DNA from: an uncultured Prevotellaceae bacterium
Lineage (GTDB): Bacteria > Bacteroidota > Bacteroidia > Bacteroidales > Bacteroidaceae
Direction of reading: 5' to 3'
Assembly: GCA_900316445.1 (NCBI GenBank)
Contig: ONCZ01000001.1
Location: forward strand, 62,001-126,000
DNA: 64,000 nucleotides
Shown piece after piece: positions 51,451 to 60,323 of this stretch. Under the pieces are notes generated by a model. It saw only the letters and a program-made list of their open reading frames with translations. It was not told where the DNA came from and searched no databases. Within the stretch, counting starts at the first letter, position 1, and every line of letters starts with the position of its first letter. The position numbers and the translations under genes are program-made.

Positions 51451-51523
51451 TTCTGATTTTCAGCGAGATACTTGCAGATAGTATCTCTGTGCCTGATAGT
51501 TTTTGCTCTCAGGAAAGTCGTCG

Positions 51524-51532
51524 TAACTTTGC
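51524..51532 (+). promoter_or_regulatory. promoter of the 51650-55214 unit
   Basis: TAACTTTGC. The leader of about 112 nt begins with a small hairpin gcaccgt / acggtgc (51531-51557). May drive the four genes to 55214. Confidence 0.65.
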
Positions 51533-51649
51533 ACCGTCGAAAGACAAAAACGGTGCGCTCTTTGACAGACTGAGACAACAACGACGATCATACGGCTGAT
51601 CGCATTTTTATACCTTATTTTTATTCATTTCATTTTCTTTTTTATCTGT

Positions 51650-51931
51650 ATGAAAACAAGAATCCTGAAAGTGGTATCGCAGACGGAACCCGTCTACGTG
51701 CCGAGTGAGAGTAACACGGACGGCGTAGTGCCCAAGTGTGAGATCAGGCTCCAGGAGCCTGGTGGTATCTACGAGGAAGAGTACATCTGCGTGATGTACG
51801 GCAACCTCGCTCTGTTGAAATTCTATGCTGGAGACCTGGTCGTCGCCTCGATGCGCTTCCGTGTGCATGAGAAGAATGATATGGTCTTCCAGAACGTGAA
51901 GGTGTATGACATTCATAAACTGTCGTGCTGA
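51650..51931 (+). CDS. small protein, possible OB-fold
   Basis: 93 residues, mostly beta strands by appearance (KCEIRLQEPGGIYEEEYICV; GDLVVASMRFRVHEKNDMVF then QNVKVYDIHKLS). The ending, strand-turn-strand-DIHKL, recalls OB-fold single-stranded DNA-binding-like proteins such as DUF3127, but the match is weak. First gene of a rightward unit with lysozyme and VirE-N/DUF3987 genes. Confidence 0.55.
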   Translation: MKTRILKVVSQTEPVYVPSESNTDGVVPKCEIRLQEPGGIYEEEYICVMYGNLALLKFYAGDLVVASMRFRVHEKNDMVFQNVKVYDIHKLSC

Positions 51932-51947
51932 GAGGAGGACGCGTAAG

Positions 51948-52394
51948 ATGAAGTCAAGCAATCTTTTGTTAGAGAAGTTAAAGGATTTTGAGGGTCTGCG
52001 CCTGGAGGCCTATCTCGACGCTGCCGGCGTGCCCACCATCGGCTACGGACATACGGGCCGCGACGTGAAGCTGGGCGACCGCATCACCAAGTACTGGGCC
52101 AACGACCTGCTGCGCCGCGACGTGGAGGCAGCGGAGAAGGCCATCGACCTGCTGGGACTGACGCTGACGCAGGGGCAGCTGGACGCGCTGGTGTCGTTCA
52201 CGTTCAACCTGGGCATCGACCGTTTGGTCAAGTCCACGCTGCTGCAGACCATCCGCGAGGGCGGTACGATGCGACAGATCCGCCGCGAGTTTATGCGCTG
52301 GGTGTATGCCGGTGGCGAGAAACTGAGAGGACTGGAGAAGCGCCGCCAATGGGAGGCTGACCGGTTCTTCAGTAACGACGGGTACAGTTATTAG
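51948..52394 (+). CDS. GH24 phage-type lysozyme
   Basis: 148 residues from the ATG at 51948, which has a gagaggagga site upstream. The T4-lysozyme pattern is exact: LKDFEGLRLEAYLDAAGVPT followed by IGYGHTG, with catalytic Glu and the Asp/Thr of the second strand; ALVSFTFNLGIDRLVKSTLL and the final RRQWEADRFF are also standard. No signal peptide or holin in the window. Phage origin is likely. In this island it takes the place often held by an N-acetylmuramoyl-alanine amidase. Confidence 0.92.
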   Translation: MKSSNLLLEKLKDFEGLRLEAYLDAAGVPTIGYGHTGRDVKLGDRITKYWANDLLRRDVEAAEKAIDLLGLTLTQGQLDALVSFTFNLGIDRLVKSTLLQTIREGGTMRQIRREFMRWVYAGGEKLRGLEKRRQWEADRFFSNDGYSY

Positions 52395-52444
52395 ACCATT
52401 CTATCTATTTTTCCTTTTTCCATTTCGACCCTTTTTTTTATTCT

Positions 52445-52783
52445 ATGAAACATTTAGTTGAGATCAGCCAGTGTGACTGGGAGGCCATCCTTGCAGGGCG
52501 CCGACCCGACGGACGCATGATCAGAGTGACGGACGACGACGGCGTGGTGAGGGGCGTCAGGTTTGAGCGCTTCAACCGCCAGCCCAAGCCAAAGGCCAGC
52601 GACGTGCTGCTCTATGAGACGGCCAACGGCTGGTTGAGGGTGAGTCCCAAGCGCCTGAAGATCTGGGTATCTACCAAGCGCGAACTCGGTCTGCGCCGGG
52701 GTGCCTATCACCTGCTGTCGGAGGTGAAGGAGATCGCCCAGTACATGAACCGCATCGCCATTGAAAGACATGAGTGGGTTTAG
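52445..52783 (+). CDS. hypothetical protein before the VirE-N/DUF3987 gene
   Basis: 112 residues, soluble. [20 protein letters not shown] suggests a compact alpha/beta fold; no family recognised. It overlaps the next gene by 14 bp, so they are translated together. Confidence 0.6.
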   Translation: MKHLVEISQCDWEAILAGRRPDGRMIRVTDDDGVVRGVRFERFNRQPKPKASDVLLYETANGWLRVSPKRLKIWVSTKRELGLRRGAYHLLSEVKEIAQYMNRIAIERHEWV

Positions 52784-55214
52784 GCGACCAAGCTACTTCT
52801 ACAGTGTCAAGGACCGTCAGGCGAAGACGCTCACGCCTGCGGCCTTGACCGCCCTTCAGACGTCGGAACAGACACAGCGGGGCATGGCTGAGATCGCCCG
52901 TCTGGCCAAGCTGGGCGAGGATATCCGGCCGGGCAAGGAAATGCTGAGCGTGGTGACATGGGGCGCCCGCTATGCCGAGGGGGCGCCGCGAGGTACGGAG
53001 GGAGCCGTCAGCACAGGACTCTTCTTCATCGACTGCGACCACCTGAGTGAGCCGCCACAGGATGTGTACTACCGGCTGCTCAAGGCCGGCAGCATCAGCG
53101 ACGAGGCGCGCCGCCGAGAGGTGGCTGAGACGATGCACCGCCACGTGATGGGCGCCCACGTCACCCCCAGCGGCGAGGGCCTGCGCATCATCCTGGCGAA
53201 GCTGCTGCCCAACGACGACAACGAGGCGAACATCGAGGCCTTCAGGCGGCTGCTGGCCGACGACCCCGCCATCGCCACCGTCGACACCAAGGTGAAGGAC
53301 ATCGGCCATCCGAGCTATGTGCCTGCGCTGGAATACTGGCTCTACTTCGACAATGCCATCCTCAGCGACGATGATGAGCCGGTCGTGACGGTTGCGCCAG
53401 ACCAGCCCAAGACCCCTGACCATCCGGCGGCTGCCGCTGAGCGCACCGACTACCGCGACAAGCTGGTGTATGATGCCGACGGCCATCCCCTGGGCACCGA
53501 CGGCCAGCCCCTGCAGACCACCTACCGGGGCCATCCGCTGACAGAGATCCGCGACAACATCGTCACCCTCTACGGCGGCAAGCCCGACGTCGGCGATCGC
53601 AACACCCGCACCTACAAGGTGCTCTCCGCCCTGGCGCCCATCGTGGACTATCGTGAGGAGGTGCTGCAGACGCTCATTCCCTACTGGGGACTGACGTGGG
53701 AGGAGGCGCAGCAGGCCGCCCGCAGTGCCAGCAAGCGCCGGCTGAGCGAGAAGCTGCCCTACACGCTGTGGAAGGTGCTGCGCGAGATGGGTATCGACGA
53801 CAGCTCCATGCAGGTGGACGAGGACGATGAGGACGCCCGGCTGAGCGACGACGAGGAACCCAAGCACACCGCCATCCCGCTGCCCAAGCTGGCTCCCGTC
53901 TTCCGCCAGTGGGTGGCCAGGGCGCCGAAGGACTATGTGGAGATGGTCTATTTCACCGTGCTCTTCTGCATGTCGGGCCTCGCCTCCAAACTCAGGGGCC
54001 GCTACCTCGACGACCGCATCCACTCGCCATCGTTCTTCATCACCGTCGAGGGTGAGTCGGGCTGGGGCAAGCAGTGGGTCACCGACATCTGTGAGATGCT
54101 GCTCAAACCCATGATGGAGGACGACGAGAAGGCGCTGGAGCGCGAGATGGAGTACCAGCGCGAACTCAAGGAGAGCCGCAACGCCAAGAAGCAGCCGAAG
54201 GATCCGATGATCATCCAGCGCATCCTTGACCCCACCATCTCGGTGACGGCGCTGCTCAAGCAGAACTACCAGAACAAGGGCCTGCACGCGCTGACCATCT
54301 GCCCGGAGGTGGACACGATGGTGAAACAGCACTCACGCGGCGCCTGGGGGCAGCTGAGCGACCTCTACCGGCTGGCCTACGACAACGCCAGGACTGGACA
54401 GAAGTTCATGTCGGAAAACTCCTTCTCAGGCCGTGCGCCCATGTTCTACAACCTGCTGGTCACCGGCACGCCAAGGGCCATGGGGCGCTTCTTCCGCAAC
54501 GTGGAGGACGGTCTGGTGACGCGCACCATCCCCATCGTGCTGCCCGACCAGTTCGCCGCCAGAAACCCGCAGTGGAAGCCGTGGACGGCGCTGCAGCTGA
54601 AGGTGGTCGGCGATACGGTGATGCACGCCTACCGTGAGCTCTCCGTCGACGACCAGGGGAACGTGGCACCGGAGCACCTGATGGAACTTGGCTGGCTGAA
54701 CACGGCCATGGAGGATTGGCTGGAAGAACAGCGGCTGCTCTGTCTGAGGGAGATGTCGCGGGCGAGAGACCAGTATCGCCGCCGTGCCGCCAACGACGGG
54801 TTCCGCACAGGGATGATCGTCTATTACCTCTTGGGTGAGAAGCCCACGGCCGACGTGAAGCGCACAGTGATAGACAATGCCCGTTACGTGAGCACCTACG
54901 CCCTGGAATCGCTCATCGCCAAGTACGGCGAAGAGACGGAGGAGGTGCTGCAGGGGAAGAAGAAGCCCAAGTCGAAGACCGGCATCCTCTACGACGCGTT
55001 GCCAGACTCCTTCACACGCGACGCGCTGAAGCAGCGGATGGGCGAGATGAACATCCGGTCGAGGTGTCGCGACGTGGTGTGGCGCTGGTCGTCGTCGGGC
55101 ATGATCACCATCGGTGAGGACGGCACGCTGAGGAAGGCCGGCAAGGACAAGGAGGCGAAGCGGAGCAGGATGAAAGCCGGGCGGAAATCGCAGAAAAAGG
55201 GCAAGGCGTCTTAG
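52770..55214 (+). CDS. VirE-N / DUF3987 protein (BT4734 type)
   Basis: 814 residues from the ATG at 52770 (a TTG at 52761 is possible). The N-terminal about 190 residues are the BT4734/VirE-N domain, thought to be related to archaeo-eukaryotic primases ([18 protein letters not shown] with Asp-x-Asp; [16 protein letters not shown]). A DUF3987 helicase-like domain follows, from about 370 on, with a weak Walker [10 protein letters not shown]. Genes like this are found on Bacteroidetes islands and prophages. Residues 340-375 are very acidic and the last 30 very basic. The TAG stop is provided by the gcgtcttagcgtc phrase repeat. Confidence 0.88.
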   Translation: MSGFRRPSYFYSVKDRQAKTLTPAALTALQTSEQTQRGMAEIARLAKLGEDIRPGKEMLSVVTWGARYAEGAPRGTEGAVSTGLFFIDCDHLSEPPQDVYYRLLKAGSISDEARRREVAETMHRHVMGAHVTPSGEGLRIILAKLLPNDDNEANIEAFRRLLADDPAIATVDTKVKDIGHPSYVPALEYWLYFDNAILSDDDEPVVTVAPDQPKTPDHPAAAAERTDYRDKLVYDADGHPLGTDGQPLQTTYRGHPLTEIRDNIVTLYGGKPDVGDRNTRTYKVLSALAPIVDYREEVLQTLIPYWGLTWEEAQQAARSASKRRLSEKLPYTLWKVLREMGIDDSSMQVDEDDEDARLSDDEEPKHTAIPLPKLAPVFRQWVARAPKDYVEMVYFTVLFCMSGLASKLRGRYLDDRIHSPSFFITVEGESGWGKQWVTDICEMLLKPMMEDDEKALEREMEYQRELKESRNAKKQPKDPMIIQRILDPTISVTALLKQNYQNKGLHALTICPEVDTMVKQHSRGAWGQLSDLYRLAYDNARTGQKFMSENSFSGRAPMFYNLLVTGTPRAMGRFFRNVEDGLVTRTIPIVLPDQFAARNPQWKPWTALQLKVVGDTVMHAYRELSVDDQGNVAPEHLMELGWLNTAMEDWLEEQRLLCLREMSRARDQYRRRAANDGFRTGMIVYYLLGEKPTADVKRTVIDNARYVSTYALESLIAKYGEETEEVLQGKKKPKSKTGILYDALPDSFTRDALKQRMGEMNIRSRCRDVVWRWSSSGMITIGEDGTLRKAGKDKEAKRSRMKAGRKSQKKGKAS

Positions 55215-55240
55215 CGTCTTAGCGTCTGAACGTCTTTTTT
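55206..55240. repeat. gcgtcttagcgtc phrase repeat at a stop codon
   Basis: Three to four units. The first TAG within it ends the VirE-like gene. Confidence 0.65.
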
Positions 55241-55251
55241 GGAATCTGATG

Positions 55252-55286
55252 CAGACGGCAGGGCTTTGGCTCTGCTGTCTGTTTTT
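55252..55286 (+). terminator. rho-independent terminator after the VirE-like gene
   Basis: cagacggcagggc / gctctgctgtctg around tttg (two G-U pairs) followed by TTTTT. Confidence 0.85.
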
Positions 55287-55344
55287 GTCGTCGTGATTAG
55301 TATCAACTTTACGGCCCTGTTTTGGCGAAAAAGTCGCAGAATGG

Positions 55345-55376
55345 TTGGGGCGGGGCGGAAATAGTCGTAACTTTGC
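55345..55376 (+). promoter_or_regulatory. promoter of the 55380 gene
   Basis: TTG at 55345-55347, 20 nt, TAACTTTGC at 55368-55376; the GTG start candidate is 3 nt later. Confidence 0.75.
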
Positions 55377-55379
55377 AGC

Positions 55380-56345
55380 GTGAAAGAAGAGAAAACGATT
55401 CAATTTAAACGGATGAAGATGCAGGAGGTGGCTGCCCTGGTGGCGGCTCCGCTGAACGAGGAACTGCGGCCGGAAGAGCGGACGGAGAGCTGTCTGGTGC
55501 TGTCTGACTTGATGGTCAGGATGGTGACGCACGTGATCTGTCATGTGATCGTGGACTATGAGGCGCAGTTGCAGGAGGAACGGCTGTCGGTGGCCAACGC
55601 GTTCCTGCAGCGGGTGACGTCGACACACCTCTGCAACCATAAGCTGACCCGCGAGGGTATCACGTTTGAGTATAACGGGCAGGCGTTCGACCTGCATGAG
55701 GAATATAAGACGATGACGCTGACGCGTTCGGTGTATGAGCATCTGGTGATGTTCTACTTCCTCTTCGCCCATCCCAAGTCGGCGGAGGAGCGCAGCGTGG
55801 TATGGAACTACTGGAAGATCAACAGCAAGAAGAACCTATTGGACTACGCGGCTGACGATAATGGGACGGCTACTGACGAACAGCGTCAGGCGGAGGCGGA
55901 GATTGAGGCCCTGCGCCAGGAGATCTTCGCCACTGAGACCGGCAGGATATGCAAGAGGCGGCTGGACGAGTGGACGCGCATCGGCAAGCCCACGCAGAAC
56001 GGTTGCATAGAGTTTTATCGGGAAAACGGAAAGCTGGAGGTGCGTCGCGTGTCGTACAATCAGGCGTGGAAGTATCTCTTTGACAAGGAGGGGATGACGC
56101 TGCTGTACCGCCATCTGAGTATGCATTGCCACCCGATCTACAATGGTTTGCTGCAGTACCAGACACAGGCCGAGAGCGACGAGGGCTACGACGGCATGCC
56201 GCTCTATTTGTCGTGCTGCTTCCTGACGCACCTCTGCAAACTGTTCCTGCGACTGATTCCCGGCGGCAACAAGATGCTGCGCCAGGCGTTCTCAGAACAG
56301 GAACGGTATGTCTTTAATACGTTGTCGCAATTGCCAGACGAATAA
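55380..56345 (+). CDS. hypothetical protein, possibly DUF5677-like
   Basis: 321 residues from GTG at 55380, which would make the mRNA leaderless. ATG at 55413 (MKMQEVAALVAAPL) would give a leader of about 30 nt and a 310-residue protein, and may be the true start. Helical, soluble. YRHLSMHCHPIYNGLLQYQ near residue 245 is like the His-containing motif of DUF5677 proteins, a weak match. The function is unknown. Confidence 0.6.
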   Translation: MKEEKTIQFKRMKMQEVAALVAAPLNEELRPEERTESCLVLSDLMVRMVTHVICHVIVDYEAQLQEERLSVANAFLQRVTSTHLCNHKLTREGITFEYNGQAFDLHEEYKTMTLTRSVYEHLVMFYFLFAHPKSAEERSVVWNYWKINSKKNLLDYAADDNGTATDEQRQAEAEIEALRQEIFATETGRICKRRLDEWTRIGKPTQNGCIEFYRENGKLEVRRVSYNQAWKYLFDKEGMTLLYRHLSMHCHPIYNGLLQYQTQAESDEGYDGMPLYLSCCFLTHLCKLFLRLIPGGNKMLRQAFSEQERYVFNTLSQLPDE

Positions 56346-56349
56346 GGGC

Positions 56350-56467
56350 TTTGAGTATCTGTTTCTCACCCTGAGTAGGGGGAGTTAGAGGGGGGCTGAG
56401 CAAGGGCAAATACATAGGGCTTGAGGCTGATCAGACCACCCCTGACCCCTCCTACTCAGGAGGGGAA
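56350..56467. repeat. second copy of the palindromic element
   Basis: Starts with the same 18 nt as 46553-46570; right half identical over 37 bp to nuoB 35878-35914. It fills the space between the 55380 gene and uvrA (convergent) and may end transcription of both. Confidence 0.85.
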
Positions 56468-56474
56468 ATTATTA

Positions 56475-59400
56475 CTACTTCAGGTATTTCGGGGTGTAGC
56501 CCTTCTTGGACTTGGCGACTTGGGCAGGTGTGCCGGCAGAGAGGATCTGTCCGCCCTTGCGGCCGCCCTCAGGACCCATGTCGATGATCCAGTCAGCCTG
56601 ACGGATGACGTCGAGGTTGTGTTCAATGATGATGACGGTGTTGCCGCGGTCGACGAGGCGGCGGAGCACCAGCATCAGGATGCGGATGTCTTCAAAGTGG
56701 AGGCCGGTGGTGGGCTCGTCGAGGATGTAGAGCGTCTTGCCCGTGTCTTTCTTTGACAGTTCGGTGGCGAGCTTGATGCGCTGGCTCTCACCGCCGGAGA
56801 GGGTGGTGGAGGGCTGACCGAGTTTGATGTAGCCGAGGCCCACGTCCTGGATGGTCTTGATCTTGCGGAGGATGTCGGGCACGTTCTCAAAGAACTCCAC
56901 GGCCTGGTTGATGGTCATGTCCAGCACGTCGGCGATCGACTTGCCCTTGTAGCGCACCTCCAGCGTCTCACGGTTGTAGCGTTTGCCGTGGCACTCCTCA
57001 CAAGGCACCTGTATGTCGGGCAGGAAGTTCATCTCAATGGTCTTGTAGCCGTTTCCGCCACAGGTCTCGCAGCGGCCTCCCTTCACGTTGAAGGAGAAGC
57101 GGCCTGGCTTGTAGCCTCGGATCTTCGCCTCAGGCAGGTTGACGAAGAGGCTGCGGATGTCGGAGAAGACGCCCGTGTAGGTGGCGGGATTTGAGCGCGG
57201 CGTGCGGCCGATGGGACTCTGGTCGACGTTCACCACCTTGTCTATATTCTCTATGCCCTCGATGGAGTCGTAAGGCATGGGCTGCTTCAGGGAACGGTAG
57301 AAGTGCTGCGAGAGGATGGGCTGGAGCGTCTCGTTGACGAGCGTGGACTTGCCTGAACCGGAAACGCCTGTGACGAGGATGAGCTTTCCCAAGGGGAACT
57401 CTACATCGACGTGCTTGAGGTTGTTGCCGGAGCAGCCTTTTAGGAGCAGGGTGCCTTGTTCGGTGTCTTGTTCGGTGGTACGGTGGCGCGGTGGCGCGGG
57501 GGTGCGAGATATGTCTGTAGGCGGATTCTCATCGCCCGATTCTGCACTTTTGGTATTCTCGCGCCCCGATTCTGCACTTTTGGTATTCTCGCGCCCCCGT
57601 ACCTCCGTCCCCCCGTACCCCCGAAGATAAGAAGCCGTGAGCGTATCGCTCTTTAGCAGTTCTGCAGGTGTGCCCTGGAATACCACTTCGCCGCCCTTGC
57701 GCCCGGCACGGGGGCCGATGTCGATGATCCAGTCGGCGCTGCGCATCATGTCCTCATCGTGTTCTACGACGATGACGGTGTTGCCCAGGTCGCGCAGTTC
57801 CTTGAGGGAACGGATGAGGCGTTCGTTGTCGCGCTGGTGGAGGCCGATGGAGGGCTCGTCGAGGATGTAGAGCACATTGACAAGCTGGGAGCCGATCTGC
57901 GTGGCGAGACGGATGCGCTGGCTCTCACCGCCTGAGAGCGAGGCCGACTGGCGGTTGAGGGCGAGATAGTCCAGGCCTACCTCCAACAGGAAGTCGAGGC
58001 GGGTGCGGATCTCCTTGAGGATCTCCTTGGCGATGGCGTATTGTTGAGAGGTGAGTTTCGGTGGCGCGGGGGTACGAGGGTGCGGTGGCGCGAGATTACT
58101 TTCAGCGCTGAGACTATTCTCGTACTCCCGTACCTCCGTACCTCCGTACCCTCGATTTTCCTCTAATTCCGCTATCCACTCGCGGAGTTCAGAGATGTCC
58201 ATCGAGGCGAGCTCGGCGATGTTCTTGTCCCAGATACGGTAGGAGAGGGCCTCGCGGTTCAGACGCTGGCCGTGGCACTCAGGACACTCGCACTCGGCAA
58301 GGAACTGGTCTGCCCACTTCTGTCCGGCAGCGGAGTCATCGTTGTCCATCACGTTGCGCAGATACTTGATGATGCCGTCGAAGGCAATGAAGTAGTCGCT
58401 GGAGGTGTGGACGAGGTCTTTGCTGATGCGGACGTTCTCCAGTGAGCCGTAGAGCACCTCGCGGATGGCGTCGTCGGGGAGGTCGGCGATGGGCGTCTTC
58501 AGCTCGCAGTCGTGCTTCTTGAGGATGGCCTCCACCTGCCAGAAGATCATCTGGTTCTTGTACTTGCCGAGGGGCACGATGCCGCCTTCATAGATGCTCA
58601 GACTGCGGTCGGGCATGACCTTCGCCAGGTCAATCTGGTTGATGATGCCCAGACCCTTACAGTGGGGACACGCGCCTTGAGGCGAGTTGAACGAAAAGTT
58701 GTTAGGCGCTGGGTCTGAGTAGCTTATGCCAGTGGTAGGGCACATCAATCGTTTGGAGAAATGCTTGATGCTGCCCGTGTCTTTGTCAAGAATCATAATG
58801 AGGCCGTCGCCCTGCTTCATGGCGATGGAGACAGACTTCTTCAGCCGTTCTTCGTCTTTGTCGCTGACCTGCAGCTTGTCGATCACCACCTCAATGTCGT
58901 GGTTCTTATAGCGGTCTACCTTCATGCCACGGGTGATTTCCTGCAGCACGCCGTCGATGCGGATGTTCAGGTAGCCCTTGCGGCGCATGGCCTCAAAGAG
59001 TTCGCGGTAGTGACCCTTGCGGCTGCGCACCAGCGGGGCGAGGATCAGAATCTTGCGTCCGGCATAGTCGTGGAGGATCATCTCTATGACGCGCTCCTCG
59101 GTGTACTTCACCATCTCCTCACCTGTGGCGTAGCTGTAGGCACGGCCAGCACGGGCGAAGAGCAGGCGGAGGTAGTCGTAGATCTCGGTGGTGGTGCCGA
59201 CGGTGGAGCGGGGATTTTTGTTGGTGGTCTTCTGCTCAATGCTGATGACGGGCGAGAGGCCGGTGATCTTATCCACGTCAGGGCGCTCCATGCCACCGAG
59301 GAAGTTGCGGGCGTAGGCGGAGAAGGTCTCAATATAGCGGCGCTGGCCCTCGGCGAAGATGGTGTCAAAGGCCAACGACGACTTGCCGGAACCGCTGAGG

Positions 59401-59501
59401 CCGGTGATGACGGTGAGGGAGTGGTGCGGGATGGTACAGTCGATGTTCTTCAGATTATGTACCCGGGCACCATATACGTTGATGCTTGTCTCTTCTTTCA
59501 T
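56475..59501 (-). CDS. uvrA: excinuclease ABC subunit A with two in-frame inserts
   Basis: 1008 residues against about 940 for typical UvrA. Damage-recognition ATPase of nucleotide excision repair. Two ABC modules (GLSGSGKSSLAFDTI and GVSGSGKSTLVNETL; LSGGESQRIRLATQ and LSGGESQRIKLATEL) and zinc sites (CPHCKGLG; CETCGGNGYKTIEMNFLPD then CEECHG). Extra segments at about 449-486 (GYGGTEVREYENSLSAESN...) and 624-681 (GYGGTEVRGREN..., with a duplicated ten-residue GRENTKSAES) are encoded by related repeats and lie between conserved blocks. All catalytic motifs remain intact, so the protein is probably functional. Confidence 0.97.
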   Translation of the reverse strand: MKEETSINVYGARVHNLKNIDCTIPHHSLTVITGLSGSGKSSLAFDTIFAEGQRRYIETFSAYARNFLGGMERPDVDKITGLSPVISIEQKTTNKNPRSTVGTTTEIYDYLRLLFARAGRAYSYATGEEMVKYTEERVIEMILHDYAGRKILILAPLVRSRKGHYRELFEAMRRKGYLNIRIDGVLQEITRGMKVDRYKNHDIEVVIDKLQVSDKDEERLKKSVSIAMKQGDGLIMILDKDTGSIKHFSKRLMCPTTGISYSDPAPNNFSFNSPQGACPHCKGLGIINQIDLAKVMPDRSLSIYEGGIVPLGKYKNQMIFWQVEAILKKHDCELKTPIADLPDDAIREVLYGSLENVRISKDLVHTSSDYFIAFDGIIKYLRNVMDNDDSAAGQKWADQFLAECECPECHGQRLNREALSYRIWDKNIAELASMDISELREWIAELEENRGYGGTEVREYENSLSAESNLAPPHPRTPAPPKLTSQQYAIAKEILKEIRTRLDFLLEVGLDYLALNRQSASLSGGESQRIRLATQIGSQLVNVLYILDEPSIGLHQRDNERLIRSLKELRDLGNTVIVVEHDEDMMRSADWIIDIGPRAGRKGGEVVFQGTPAELLKSDTLTASYLRGYGGTEVRGRENTKSAESGRENTKSAESGDENPPTDISRTPAPPRHRTTEQDTEQGTLLLKGCSGNNLKHVDVEFPLGKLILVTGVSGSGKSTLVNETLQPILSQHFYRSLKQPMPYDSIEGIENIDKVVNVDQSPIGRTPRSNPATYTGVFSDIRSLFVNLPEAKIRGYKPGRFSFNVKGGRCETCGGNGYKTIEMNFLPDIQVPCEECHGKRYNRETLEVRYKGKSIADVLDMTINQAVEFFENVPDILRKIKTIQDVGLGYIKLGQPSTTLSGGESQRIKLATELSKKDTGKTLYILDEPTTGLHFEDIRILMLVLRRLVDRGNTVIIIEHNLDVIRQADWIIDMGPEGGRKGGQILSAGTPAQVAKSKKGYTPKYLK
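57465..57632. repeat. repeat insert in uvrA (second)
   Basis: ggtggcgcgg units at 57480-57503 oppose cgtacctccgt units at 57598-57620. The interior has a tandem 30-bp duplication (57536-57595, ccgattctgcacttttggta...). In frame with uvrA. Confidence 0.85.
58055..58158. repeat. repeat insert in uvrA (first)
   Basis: ggtggcgcgggggtacgagg at the left opposes cgtacctccgtacctccgta at the right; same phrases as 57465-57632. In frame with uvrA. Confidence 0.85.
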
Positions 59502-59509
59502 TTGTGATC

Positions 59510-60217
59510 CTATTGGTTGTAGGAGTCCCCTTCAGTGAAGCCGCGCAACAGGTTGACGTCCTTGCGGATGTTGTATTCTTGTCCGTCGGCACCCTTCGCC
59601 CGGCACAGGAGGAAATAGACACCCTCCTTCACGTCCTTACCCTTGTAGGTGCCGTCCCAGCCGTCGCCAGCGGGATCAGTCCACTCGTAGAGCTTCTGGC
59701 CCCAGCGGTTGAAGATATAGGCGTGGAACTCCACGATGCTCTGGTACTCCTTGACCTTGAAGGTATTGTTTATTTCATCGCCATTATTGGGCGAGAAGGC
59801 GTTGGGGAAGGTGAGCTTGCTCTCGCTGACGGTCACGGTGAAGACAACGGAGTCAAGTACCATCTCACCATGGTTGAGCGTGGTGCGGAGGGTAACCTCC
59901 GTCGTGCCGGCGTTGGTGAAGTTGTAGTCGGTATTCTCCTCATAGCGCACCATGAAGTCCTTCTCTTCAGTCGACATGCGGAAGTGCCATTCGTAGGAGG
60001 GGATATTGTCGCCCATATCGGTGGGGTTGGCGTAGAAGTTGACGAAAAGCGGGGCCTGTCCGGCGATGGCGGGATTGTCTTTGTCGGCGGTGGCGGGGTT
60101 GCCTTCTTCGTCGGTGTAGGTGGCGGTGGGCATCACGTCAGGATAATCTGACTGCGCAACGGCGGCCATCGGCATCAGCAGGGCGAAAAGGACGGGAATG
60201 AACTGTCTTATTCTCAT
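59510..60217 (-). CDS. secreted protein with T9SS type B sorting domain
   Basis: 235 residues. Signal peptide MRIRQFIPVLFALLMPMAAVA, an Ig/PKD-like domain about 45-130, and a C-terminal gliding-motility-type (CHU_C) domain: LTFPNAFSPNNGDEINNTFK, FNRWGQKLYEW, GWDGTYKGKDVKEGVYFLL. This domain directs export by the type IX system to the surface. Very short for this class, with no separate catalytic part. It is 8 nt upstream of uvrA on the same strand, so uvrA may be read from this promoter. Confidence 0.88.
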   Translation of the reverse strand: MRIRQFIPVLFALLMPMAAVAQSDYPDVMPTATYTDEEGNPATADKDNPAIAGQAPLFVNFYANPTDMGDNIPSYEWHFRMSTEEKDFMVRYEENTDYNFTNAGTTEVTLRTTLNHGEMVLDSVVFTVTVSESKLTFPNAFSPNNGDEINNTFKVKEYQSIVEFHAYIFNRWGQKLYEWTDPAGDGWDGTYKGKDVKEGVYFLLCRAKGADGQEYNIRKDVNLLRGFTEGDSYNQ

Positions 60218-60235
60218 TTTTAATCATTTTAAAGT

Positions 60236-60296
60236 GCAAAGTTAGTAAAAAATTGATAATTGACAATTGATAATTGATAATTATTTTGTACTTTTG
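60236..60296. promoter_or_regulatory. divergent promoters built into a phrase repeat
   Basis: Minus: TAACTTTGC at 60244-60236 with TTG 19 nt upstream. Plus: TACTTTTG at 60289-60296 with TTG at 60267-60269. Both TTG boxes lie in the (t)tgataat / tgacaat repeat at 60251-60283. Confidence 0.7.
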
Positions 60297-60323
60297 TACG
60301 CGAAATAGAAAAATTTAGAGTTT

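Noticed and set aside
51470-51495. gagatac...gtatctc hairpin as a terminator
   Set aside because: Short 7-bp stem with no T tract, upstream of a promoter; the better terminator is at 51407-51450.
52671-55772. Long minus-strand open frames opposite the VirE-like gene
   Set aside because: High-GC codon bias of the plus-strand gene creates open antisense frames; the plus-strand product has recognised domains.
56475-59501. Frameshift or assembly error in uvrA as cause of the extra segments
   Set aside because: The frame is continuous, both inserts are in-frame, and all motifs before, between and after them are intact.
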